Source: CAZKFG01 sp964551985
Lineage (GTDB): Bacteria; Bacillota; Negativicutes; Acidaminococcales; JAISLQ01
DNA length: 63,794 nucleotides
Direction: 5' to 3'
NCBI GenBank assembly: GCA_964551985.1
Contig: CAZKFG010000004.1
Location: 1 to 63,794 of the forward strand
Of the stretch, positions 52,517 to 60,756 are shown piece after piece (the stretch's first letter is position 1; each line of letters begins with the position of its first letter). The position numbers and the translations under genes were made by a program. The notes beneath the pieces were generated by a model. It was not told the DNA's origin and made no database searches. It worked only from the letters and a program-made list of their open reading frames with translations.

Positions 52517-53713
52517 ATGAGGGAAGTTGTTATAGTCGACGGAATAAGGACTGCTATTGGTAAGATGGGCGGAGCTATTAAAAGTATTCAGCCAGAACAT
52601 TTATCTGCACTTGTTATGAATGGGCTTTTAGAAAAAACCGGTTGCAAGGCAGACGTGATCGATGAGGTTATCTGGGGTCACGCTAAACAAAGCAGTGATC
52701 AACCAAACATTGCAAGATTGGCGAGTTTGATAGCAGGGCTGCCAATAGAGATTGCAGCCTATACAATACATAAACAATGTGGTTCTAGTTTGCAAGCTAC
52801 AATGAGTGGCGCTCAAGCTATTGCTTGTGGAGACGCGGATGTTATTTTAGCAGGTGGCGTAGAGAGTATGAGTACAGCACAATACTATCTAAGAAGTGCT
52901 CGCTATGGCTACAATGTTGGAAATGGAGTGATTGTAGATCCTAATACTGAAAGTCAACCTTGCTCACAACCGCAAGATGTTTATGGTAGTTTGACAATGG
53001 GTATGACAGCAGAAAACTTAGCCGAAAAATATAACATTTCCCGAGAAGAACAAGATGAATTTGCACTTGAAAGTCAAATAAAAGCAGATAGAGCAATCAA
53101 GCAAGGCGAATTTAAAGATGAAATAATCCCAGTGCCTGTAAAAAAAGGTAAAGAGACCATAATGTTTGATACCGACGAACATCCAAAACTAACTTCATTA
53201 GAAAAACTTGCAGCTCTAAAAGCTGTATTTAAAAAAGGTGGTAGTGTTACAGCGGGTAACGCTTCTGGTAGAAATGATGGAGCATCAGCAGTACTTTTGT
53301 GTTCTGCTGATAAAGCAAAAGAGCTTGGTTTAAAACCAAAAGCACGTATATTAGCACAAGGTACAGCAGGGGTATCACCAGAAATAATGGGTATAGGTCC
53401 AGTACCGGCAGTTAGAAAAGCACTTAAAAAAGCAAATCTTACATTAGATGATATAGGTCTTATTGAACTAAATGAAGCTTTTGCTGCTCAATCACTTGCA
53501 GTAATAAAAGAACTCGGACTTGAAAATAGAAAAGATATAATAAACGTAAATGGCGGAGCTATTGCGCTAGGGCACCCAATTGGAAACTCTGGAGCGAGAA
53601 TTTTGGTAACACTTATACATGCAATGCAAAAACGTAATGTTCGCTATGGCATAGCAACTTTATGTATTGCCGGTGGTCTTGGCGTTGCTGTTGTTGTAGA
53701 ATTATGTAACTAG
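52517..53713 (+). CDS. atoB: Acetyl-CoA acetyltransferase (thiolase)
   Basis: The 398-residue thiolase has the acylated Cys in HKQCGSSLQA near residue 91, NVNGGAIALGHPIGNSGAR with His, and the second Cys in CIAGGLGVAV. The motif HKQCGSS is a mild variant of the usual NKVCGSG. It cleaves or forms acetoacetyl-CoA and closes the SCFA module. Confidence 0.94.
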   Translation: MREVVIVDGIRTAIGKMGGAIKSIQPEHLSALVMNGLLEKTGCKADVIDEVIWGHAKQSSDQPNIARLASLIAGLPIEIAAYTIHKQCGSSLQATMSGAQAIACGDADVILAGGVESMSTAQYYLRSARYGYNVGNGVIVDPNTESQPCSQPQDVYGSLTMGMTAENLAEKYNISREEQDEFALESQIKADRAIKQGEFKDEIIPVPVKKGKETIMFDTDEHPKLTSLEKLAALKAVFKKGGSVTAGNASGRNDGASAVLLCSADKAKELGLKPKARILAQGTAGVSPEIMGIGPVPAVRKALKKANLTLDDIGLIELNEAFAAQSLAVIKELGLENRKDIINVNGGAIALGHPIGNSGARILVTLIHAMQKRNVRYGIATLCIAGGLGVAVVVELCN

Positions 53714-53721
53714 TAAAAGCA

Positions 53722-53760
53722 AAAATAGGACTTTGGGCAACCAGAGTCCTATTTATTTTT
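53722..53760 (+). terminator. Terminator of the ato cluster
   Basis: Stem AATAGGACTTTGG/CCAGAGTCCTATT with a GCAA loop and T-rich tail. Confidence 0.85.
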
Positions 53761-53784
53761 TACTGGATAATAGAAGGTATTTTT

Positions 53785-53801
53785 GTTACAATTTATGTAA
53801 C
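53785..53801. promoter_or_regulatory. Palindrome before the PucR-type gene
   Basis: GTTACA-ATTTA-TGTAAC is a perfect 6-nt arm dyad, 24 nt upstream of the regulator's ATG, likely an operator, possibly for autoregulation. Confidence 0.45.
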
Positions 53802-53824
53802 TTGTAAGAATTGTGGTGATAGAT

Positions 53825-55372
53825 ATGGTTACTGTTGAGAAAATTATGCAGCTGGATATTGTAAAAAACCAAATGAAGCTACTTGGTGGCGAAAAAGGAT
53901 TAGGCAAACAAATTGATTATATAACTATAATGGAAGCGCCTGATTTTTACGAGTGGGTTTCTGGTGGTGAGCTTGTACTTACGTCTTGGTATTCTTATAG
54001 TCAAAATCCCAAAGGACAAGAACACGCATTTTCTGAACTGGCTAAGAAAGTAAGCGCTATCGGCATAAAAGTGGACAGGTTTTTAGACAAAGTGCCACAA
54101 GTGTTAATTGATTTGGCAAACGAATATCAAGTGCCGCTGTTTTCTATAAAACGCGAAACAAAGTTTCGTGAAGTTATTTTTGCTGTATCGGCGGAAGTGC
54201 AAAATGCACAAACCAATATTTTGTTGAAAGTAGAACGCTATTATAATGAACTTATAAAATCTGCACTTGCATCAGATGATTTTTCACAAGTACTTTTGAC
54301 AACAAATAAACATATGCACAAGAGTGTATTTTGCCTTAATTCAGATGGTAAATATTTGGGCGGTTATTTTTCAAATGATAATAAAGACAATTTTAATGAA
54401 GATAGTGCAAAAGATTTTTATAAAAAATATATAGAAGATAAATTGCAAGAGCAAGATATTAAAACAAGAGTGAGAATAGATGGATTTGACATATTCCCTT
54501 GTATAGCAAGAAGACGCCTGCTCGGTTTTTTTGTTATAAAAAGTGAACAGGAATTACAAGAGCCAGACATATTAATTGCACAACAAACCATATCTGTACT
54601 TGCTTTAAAATTACTTGAAGGTTATGAAAGCCTGCAAAAAAGATTAATTCAGCTGATAGAAGATATCAAAAGAAATGTTATAATACCTGAAAAACTTGAC
54701 AATTTTGGTCTTAAATGGCGAAAAAAACATTTGTATGTTGCATGTCTTAAAGGTAAAACAAATAATATTTTAGATTTGTTTGCTAAAACTAATTTTTTGA
54801 AAAATACCGATAACTTACTTACGATAGTACAAACAAATAGTATTGTATTTATTGGTGCAACAAGTTATGATGTTAAAGATGATATGCCTCTTGCTATACA
54901 ACATTTAGTACAATGGATAGAAAAAGAGTGCATGAGCATTGTTTTGTCCATAAGCCCTAAAAGTGATAACATACAAGATTTAACGAAGAATTTTTTCTTG
55001 GCAAATGATAGTGCAGATGCTGCTTTGTTTATGGATAATTTTGGTTGCGTGCAGGCGATAAACTGGCTTTTGCCAAGTATAGCAGTCAAACAGCTTGACA
55101 GCTATGAGATAAAACAAATAAAAGAAAGTATTGTAAAACCAATATTAGAATATGATCTGCACTATAAAGCAGAACTTTTAAATACTTTAAAAGTAGTCTT
55201 GCAAACGTCTAAAAATGAGCTGGCAGCAAGAAAGTTACATATTCATGTCAACACTTTAAGATATCGTCTTCAAAAAATTCGCGACTTGACAGGCTTGGAT
55301 ACAACTATACCAGCACATTTATCTGTGCTATTTGCAGCTTTTATAGTCAGTAATATTGATAAAAAAAATTAA
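53825..55372 (+). CDS. PucR-family transcriptional regulator
   Basis: The 515-residue protein has an N-terminal PucR domain (about 1-125; VEKIMQLDIVKNQMKLLGG, GGELVLTSW) and a C-terminal HTH_30 domain (about 455-510; LAARKLHIHVNTLRYRLQKIRDL). The middle is probably a ligand/GGDEF-like fold. ATG at 53825 has GGTGAT just upstream; earlier GTG codons are possible. It follows the ato operon by about 110 nt and may regulate it, by inference. Confidence 0.88.
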   Translation: MVTVEKIMQLDIVKNQMKLLGGEKGLGKQIDYITIMEAPDFYEWVSGGELVLTSWYSYSQNPKGQEHAFSELAKKVSAIGIKVDRFLDKVPQVLIDLANEYQVPLFSIKRETKFREVIFAVSAEVQNAQTNILLKVERYYNELIKSALASDDFSQVLLTTNKHMHKSVFCLNSDGKYLGGYFSNDNKDNFNEDSAKDFYKKYIEDKLQEQDIKTRVRIDGFDIFPCIARRRLLGFFVIKSEQELQEPDILIAQQTISVLALKLLEGYESLQKRLIQLIEDIKRNVIIPEKLDNFGLKWRKKHLYVACLKGKTNNILDLFAKTNFLKNTDNLLTIVQTNSIVFIGATSYDVKDDMPLAIQHLVQWIEKECMSIVLSISPKSDNIQDLTKNFFLANDSADAALFMDNFGCVQAINWLLPSIAVKQLDSYEIKQIKESIVKPILEYDLHYKAELLNTLKVVLQTSKNELAARKLHIHVNTLRYRLQKIRDLTGLDTTIPAHLSVLFAAFIVSNIDKKN

Positions 55373-55392
55373 ATTGATTTGGGGGGATTATA

Positions 55393-56364
55393 TTGCATAT
55401 GTCAGATGCCTTAATTAGTCCAGTTGTTGGGGCTTTAATGTGGGGCGTTTCAGCAGGTAGCATTGTTTATGTAAGCAAAAAATTAGATAAAGATATACAA
55501 GAGACAAAAATTCCTGTTATGGGGGCTTTAGGGGCGTTTGTTTTCGCCGCACAAATGATTAATTTTGCCATTCCGTTGACAGGATCCAGTGGTCATTTGA
55601 GCGGGGGGATTTTGCTGTGTGCCATATTAGGATCACACGCAGCGTTTTTGACCATGGCATCAATACTGTTCGTTCAAGCTTTATTTTTTGCTGATGGAGG
55701 ACTTTTGGCTTTAGGTTGCAATATTTTTAATATGGGATTTTTGCCTTGCTACATAGCTTATCCGTTAGTTTATAAAAACATTGTTGGCACAAATTTTAAA
55801 TCTCGCAAACTATTTTGGGGCTGTTTGCTGGCATCGGTATTGGCTTTGCAGTTAGGAGCATTTGGCGTAGTAATGCAGGTTATGGCATCTGGTATAACAG
55901 ATTTACCTGCAAAAACATTTTTCTTATTTATGCAACCGATACATTTGGCTATAGGCATTGTTGAAGGCTTTATAACAGCCGCAGTTGTTGGTTATTTGCT
56001 AGCTCAAAAGCCTGAACTTTTAACAAATAAACAGGCTATAAGTTATAAAAAAATTAGTATTATTGTTTTTGCTCAAGCAATTTTAATTGCCGCATTTATT
56101 TCGTTTTGGGCATCTGGTCAACCGGATGGCTTAGAATGGTCTGTAATGAATACAAGTGGGAAAGAAGAACTATTGGCTATGGAAGGATTTTGGCATAATT
56201 ATCTTGCTACAATGCAAGAGAAACTAGCAATATTTCCTGATTACCAAGTAGGCAGTAGTTTTCTTAGTACGTCACTTGCAGGGCTTATTGGGATAATATG
56301 TTCTTTTGTATTTGTATTTGCACTTGGGAAGGTAACCCGAGTAGCTTATGATAGAAAACGGTGA
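55393..56364 (+). CDS. cbiM: CbiM-type substrate-specific transport component (Co/Ni ECF), with PDGLE domain
   Basis: The 323-residue membrane protein starts with MHMSDAL, where the His right after the initiator is a known metal ligand of CbiM; this fixes the TTG start at 55393 (GGGGGGA upstream). The N-terminal part (about 1-210) is CbiM, and the C-terminal part (QPDGLEW near residue 242) is a PDGLE/CbiN-like domain. No CbiO ATPase or CbiQ is adjacent. Confidence 0.88.
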   Translation: MHMSDALISPVVGALMWGVSAGSIVYVSKKLDKDIQETKIPVMGALGAFVFAAQMINFAIPLTGSSGHLSGGILLCAILGSHAAFLTMASILFVQALFFADGGLLALGCNIFNMGFLPCYIAYPLVYKNIVGTNFKSRKLFWGCLLASVLALQLGAFGVVMQVMASGITDLPAKTFFLFMQPIHLAIGIVEGFITAAVVGYLLAQKPELLTNKQAISYKKISIIVFAQAILIAAFISFWASGQPDGLEWSVMNTSGKEELLAMEGFWHNYLATMQEKLAIFPDYQVGSSFLSTSLAGLIGIICSFVFVFALGKVTRVAYDRKR

Positions 56365-56369
56365 TTTAA

Positions 56370-57341
56370 ATGTTAAAAGAAGTATATAAAAACATTTATC
56401 TAAATGAGATAGATCTACCAAAAAATCCACTAAAATATTTAAATAGTTACATTATTACATCCGAAAATAGAAATCTGATTATAGATACAGGTTTTAACAG
56501 GAAAGAATGTATAGATAGTTTTTATTATGGCATTAGTGAATTGAAAATTGACTTGACTAAGACTGATGTATTAGTAACCCATTTGCATTCAGATCATAAT
56601 GGTCTTATGGGAATGCTTGAGCAGCAAGGTGCGACAATTATTATGGGAAACTTGGAAAGCAATGCTATTTTGCAGATGGGAACAAAAGAGAATTTAAAAC
56701 GTTTTGAAAATCTAGCTAAAATGTATGATTTAGAAAAATACTCTGTAAACATTACTGAACATCCAGGCTTTAGATATCGACCTGAGGTCGTTTCCAACTA
56801 TAAACTTGTGCAAGATGGACAAACTTTGCAATATGGTGAATACGAATTTCAAGTAATGCTAACCCCTGGACACACTAAAGGACATATCTGCCTTTATGAA
56901 CCTTTTCATAAACTGTTTTTTTGTGGAGATTTGATTTTAGATAAGATAACACCAACAATAACTTTTTGGGGTTTTGAGCAAGATATTTTGCAGGTATATT
57001 TTGATACACTAAAAAAGGTTGATACTTTGGCGATAGAACATCTTTTTACAGGACATAGAAGCATTTTAACAGAACAACACACCAGAATTAAGCAGCTTAT
57101 TGCTCATCATGAAAAAAGACTTGCAGAAATAAAAGATATTTTACGAGATGGTGAACAATCTGTTTGTGATGTTGCAAGCAAAATGCACTGGGATATAACA
57201 ATAAAATCTTGGGAAGATTTTCCAAATGCACAAAAATGGTTTGCTACAGGTGAAGCTATGTCGCATTTAGAACATTTATACTGTAATGACATACTGCAGA
57301 AAAGATACAATGACAACACTATTATGTACAGATTAAAATAA
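56370..57341 (+). CDS. Metallo-beta-lactamase-fold hydrolase
   Basis: The 323-residue protein has the THLHSDHNGL zinc motif (HxHxDH near residue 71), then TPGHTKGHICLYEP and FFCGDLIL, and a late HLFTGHRS. It belongs to a broad family of hydrolases (glyoxalase II-like). The C-terminal helical extension (about 230-323) resembles MBL proteins with a winged-helix cap. Substrate unknown. It follows cbiM by 5 nt. Confidence 0.85.
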   Translation: MLKEVYKNIYLNEIDLPKNPLKYLNSYIITSENRNLIIDTGFNRKECIDSFYYGISELKIDLTKTDVLVTHLHSDHNGLMGMLEQQGATIIMGNLESNAILQMGTKENLKRFENLAKMYDLEKYSVNITEHPGFRYRPEVVSNYKLVQDGQTLQYGEYEFQVMLTPGHTKGHICLYEPFHKLFFCGDLILDKITPTITFWGFEQDILQVYFDTLKKVDTLAIEHLFTGHRSILTEQHTRIKQLIAHHEKRLAEIKDILRDGEQSVCDVASKMHWDITIKSWEDFPNAQKWFATGEAMSHLEHLYCNDILQKRYNDNTIMYRLK

Positions 57342-57360
57342 ATGTTTATTGTATACTTTG

Positions 57361-57389
57361 TTGACAATAAATACCATATTATATAAAAT
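57361..57389 (+). promoter_or_regulatory. Promoter of the binding lipoprotein gene
   Basis: TTGACA (57361-57366), 17-nt spacer, TAAAAT (57384-57389), 44 nt before the start. Confidence 0.75.
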
Positions 57390-57432
57390 TATTAGTGTTT
57401 ATGAAAACTAATGATTTTAGGGAGGATTTGTG

Positions 57433-58608
57433 GTGAAAAAAAGTATTGGTGTCATTTCAATTTTAATGGTGTTAATTCTGACAGTTGCACTAACAGGCTG
57501 TGGTGGAGAGAAAAAACCAGCAGCACAAACAAATGCTAATGAAATTAGAATAGGAACAATCAATGAATTAACTGGCGGTAATGCCAGTTATGGTAATTCT
57601 ATATTAAACGGTATAAAATTGGCAGTCGCCCAAATAAACGAATCCGGTGGCGTTTTAGGTAAAAAGATTATTTTGGTTGATGGCGATAATAAATCAGAAC
57701 CATCAGAAGCTGCAAACGTTATGACAAAACTTATCACACAAGATAAAGTGTCTGCGGTTGTCGGTTCTTTTACTAGTTCTTGTGCAATATCTTCATCAAA
57801 CGTTGCTCAGGCACAAAAAGTTGCATATGTTTCTAGTGCTGCTACAAATCCGAAACTTACAGTAGAAAATGGCAAGACTAAAGAGTACATTTTTCGTGCC
57901 TGCTTTATTGACCCATTTCAAGGTGGCGTTGCCGCAAACTTCATTTTAAATAACTTAAAACTTAAAACAGCAGTTGTTTTGGTAGACAATAGTAGCGATT
58001 ATAGTAAAGGACTTTTAGAATTTTTTCAAAAATCTTTTGAAAAAGGTGGCGGGAAAATTTTAGCTACAGAGAGCTATTTACAAAAAGACCAAGATTTTAA
58101 AACTATTTTGACAAAAATAAAAGCATTAAATCCAGAAGTTATCTACTTGCCAGGTTACTATGAAGAAGTTGGCAAAATAGTTAAACAAGCAAGAGAACTG
58201 GACATAAAAGCGCCTTTTGTTGGTGGCGATGGTTGGGACTCTACAAAACTAGTAGAAATTGCTGGAGCTAATGCTCTAAATAATACATATTTTACAAACC
58301 ATTATTCTCCAGAAAACTCTAGCCCAGAATCCAAAGCATTTGTAGATGCATATAGAAAAACATACGGCAAAACTCCTGATGGGACAGCAGTCTTAGGCTA
58401 TGATGCTATGAAAATGGTGGCACTCGCAATTAAAGATGCTCAAAGTGCTGAACCTGCTAAGATAAAAGATGCTTTAGCTAAAATTAAAAATTTCCCTGGT
58501 GCTTCAGGTGTAATTACAATCAATGCTAATCACGATGCTGATAAAAGTGCTGTAATTATAGAGATGAAAGACGGTAAACAAGTCTACAAACAAACAATAA
58601 ATCCATAA
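57433..58608 (+). CDS. Branched-chain amino acid-type ABC substrate-binding lipoprotein (LivJ-like)
   Basis: The 391-residue protein has a lipobox (LTGCGGEKK, Cys near residue 23) and a periplasmic-binding type 1 fold: IRIGTINELTGGNASYGNSILNGIKLAV, SSAATNPKLT and GYYEEVGKIVKQARELD. The ligand is unknown. GTG at 57433 fits GGAGGA 7 nt upstream; GTG at 57430 is the alternative. No LivHMGF genes are adjacent, so the transporter lies elsewhere. Confidence 0.9.
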   Translation: MKKSIGVISILMVLILTVALTGCGGEKKPAAQTNANEIRIGTINELTGGNASYGNSILNGIKLAVAQINESGGVLGKKIILVDGDNKSEPSEAANVMTKLITQDKVSAVVGSFTSSCAISSSNVAQAQKVAYVSSAATNPKLTVENGKTKEYIFRACFIDPFQGGVAANFILNNLKLKTAVVLVDNSSDYSKGLLEFFQKSFEKGGGKILATESYLQKDQDFKTILTKIKALNPEVIYLPGYYEEVGKIVKQARELDIKAPFVGGDGWDSTKLVEIAGANALNNTYFTNHYSPENSSPESKAFVDAYRKTYGKTPDGTAVLGYDAMKMVALAIKDAQSAEPAKIKDALAKIKNFPGASGVITINANHDADKSAVIIEMKDGKQVYKQTINP

Positions 58609-58636
58609 AAATAAGCCAGCATATGCTGGCTTATTT
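58607..58636. terminator. Bidirectional terminator between the binding protein and lplA
   Basis: A perfect palindrome of 30 nt centred near 58621 (AAAATAAGCCAGCAT and its complement), with T/A ends. Confidence 0.9.
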
Positions 58637-59617
58637 TTATATTAAATGCTCTAATAACTGCTTGTTTGTTAGTTCTGGTAAGTAATCGGCAATATTACTT
58701 TGTAGAATAATTTCTTTGATAGTAGCTTTTTCATAACGTTTACCAATAAAGATTTTAAAAATATTTTGTAAGTCATGATTTGAAAAAAAATCGCCATATA
58801 CATTAATATCTTTTATATGGTCGTTTTGTACTAAAAGTAATATAGATAATTCACCCCAAAAGTATTTTATCGTGCGGTTTATATTGTAATCAGGTGATTT
58901 ACCATAATTCCACTCCCAAAGGGAGTATTTTTTTTGCACCAGATCTTGTATTTGTAATAGCTGATCAGGTGTAAAATTATATAAATTACTATCTTTTTGA
59001 TCTAGAAAATAATTTTGAATATCTGTAAAGAAGTATTTGGTTGATATTTTTTTTGTCATAAAATCAGAAATATTTCCAACTCTTGATTTAACAGAAGATA
59101 TTCCTTTTGCAGATAATTTATTAGTAGATACATTGAGTGCTTTGCTCATATTGTTAAAATCAGAAGCAAATAACAATGTGCCATGATGTAAAATTCTATT
59201 ATTGCTTATTGTTTGCGCTCCGCCAGATATTTTTAAATTTTCTATATGAATGTCATTTCTACCGCTACATATTGCCTTTATATTGTATTTTTCCAGTATT
59301 TTTACTATTGGTTGGGCAAAACTGATAAAATCAATGTTTGAAGATTGTTTTTGTTCGATTATAGTATAATTGATATTACCTAAATCGTGATAAACTGCTC
59401 CGCCACCAGTAATTCTTCTAACGATGGCAATATCATTTTCATGAACAAAATCATAATTTATCTCATTTAAAGTATTTTGAAATTTACCTACAATAATTGC
59501 TGGTTTATTTTGCCAAATTCGAACAATAGTTTGGTTAAAAGATTCCTCTTTAAATAAAAATTCTTCTGTAGCCAGATTGAAATATGGATTTGTATTTTCG
59601 TCAATAATAACTAGCAT
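58637..59617 (-). CDS. lplA: Lipoate-protein ligase A
   Basis: The 326-residue protein has FNLATEEFLF, IRIWQNKPAIIVGKFQNT, VRRITGGGAVYHDLGNINYT and the C-terminal accessory domain. It attaches scavenged lipoate to target enzymes. No lipoyl-domain enzyme is in the window. It shares an AT-rich divergent region with lrgA. Confidence 0.92.
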   Translation of the reverse strand: MLVIIDENTNPYFNLATEEFLFKEESFNQTIVRIWQNKPAIIVGKFQNTLNEINYDFVHENDIAIVRRITGGGAVYHDLGNINYTIIEQKQSSNIDFISFAQPIVKILEKYNIKAICSGRNDIHIENLKISGGAQTISNNRILHHGTLLFASDFNNMSKALNVSTNKLSAKGISSVKSRVGNISDFMTKKISTKYFFTDIQNYFLDQKDSNLYNFTPDQLLQIQDLVQKKYSLWEWNYGKSPDYNINRTIKYFWGELSILLLVQNDHIKDINVYGDFFSNHDLQNIFKIFIGKRYEKATIKEIILQSNIADYLPELTNKQLLEHLI

Positions 59618-59685
59618 ATTGCCTCCTTTAGTTATTTGTCAATTTATGTTATATTGATAATATATTTTTAAAAAAGGTGATTAAA

Positions 59686-60048
59686 ATGGAGATATTAAAA
59701 CAACTAGCAATTATTTTTGGTGTTTGTCTTTTGAGTAATATTACATGCTCGTTATTGCCTTTTTATTTTCCTGATAGTGTTATGGGTACGATTATAATGC
59801 TTGTTTTGCTGTTTTGCAATATTATTAAGGCAGAAAACATTAAACAAGTATCCCAATTCCTGTTAGCAAATATGGCGCTTTTTTTTATACCATCAGGTAC
59901 TCAGATTATAATGCACTTAGATAAAATAAGAGATTCTGCCATTATAATCTTATTTATTTGCATTGTTACAACACTGATAAGTTTTTTAGCCACAGCTTAT
60001 ACAGTTCTTTTTGTGATGAAATTATCAAATAAGAAAAGAGGTGTATAA
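59686..60048 (+). CDS. lrgA: LrgA/CidA-family membrane protein
   Basis: The 120-residue protein has four predicted membrane helices and the family core GVCLLSNITCSLLPFYFPDSVMGTIIMLVLL. The family was called holin-like and is now linked to pyruvate or overflow metabolism. ATG at 59686 has AAAAAGGTG 5-8 nt upstream. A possible promoter is TTGTCA (59636-59641) with TAATAT (59658-59663). Confidence 0.87.
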   Translation: MEILKQLAIIFGVCLLSNITCSLLPFYFPDSVMGTIIMLVLLFCNIIKAENIKQVSQFLLANMALFFIPSGTQIIMHLDKIRDSAIIILFICIVTTLISFLATAYTVLFVMKLSNKKRGV

Positions 60049-60051
60049 ATT

Positions 60052-60738
60052 TTGCTAAGCTTTGTACAAACACCTTTTTTAGGTATTTCTATTACCTTGG
60101 TTAGTTTTGTTTTTGTGGCTTTTGTAGCTAAAAAACTTAAATCTCCCTTATTCAATCCAGTACTATTTTCGATAATGCTTATACTTACTTTTTTGTATAT
60201 TTTCAACATATCGATAGAACAATATGATAAAGGTGGAAAAATTATAAGCAGTTTTTTGTTACCAGTTATGGTAGCAATAGCTTATTCTATTTATAGTCAA
60301 AAAACTCTCTTGAAAAAATATTTTTTAGCAATTATTGCAGGTTGTTTTGTAGGTTCGTTGGTATCTGTTTTTAGTACGATTTTACTAGCGCACTTATTTG
60401 GATTGCCAGAGACTCTTATTTTTACTTTAGCACCTAAATCAGCTACAGTTCCAATAGTTATAGAACTATCAGGTAATATTGGTGGACTAGTGCCAATTAG
60501 TATAGCAGTAGTTATTTTGACAGGCATAATGGGTGCTACTTTTGCACCTCTACTGATAAAAATTTTAAAAATTAAAGACCCTGTAGCAATCGGTATTGCT
60601 TTAGGAACAAGTAGCCATGGCATAGGAACAGCTAAAGCTTTTGAACTTGGAGAATTACAAGGTGCTACAAGTGGTATTGCTATTGGTATTGCAGGTTTTA
60701 TGACAGTGCTAATAATATTGCTAGTAAAAACCATTTAA
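60052..60738 (+). CDS. lrgB: LrgB/CidB-family membrane protein
   Basis: The 228-residue membrane protein has FALAPKSATVPIVIELS-type core (here LAPKSATVPIVIELSGNIGG) and GTSSHGIGTAKAFELGE, the LrgB hallmarks. It pairs with LrgA. TTG at 60052 is used. The kinase gene follows 18 nt later. Confidence 0.9.
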   Translation: MLSFVQTPFLGISITLVSFVFVAFVAKKLKSPLFNPVLFSIMLILTFLYIFNISIEQYDKGGKIISSFLLPVMVAIAYSIYSQKTLLKKYFLAIIAGCFVGSLVSVFSTILLAHLFGLPETLIFTLAPKSATVPIVIELSGNIGGLVPISIAVVILTGIMGATFAPLLIKILKIKDPVAIGIALGTSSHGIGTAKAFELGELQGATSGIAIGIAGFMTVLIILLVKTI

Positions 60739-60756
60739 ATTTTTGGAGGATAATTA

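Noticed and set aside
60297..60734. 145-codon minus-strand open frame
   Set aside because: It is antisense to lrgB, whose family motifs are clear.
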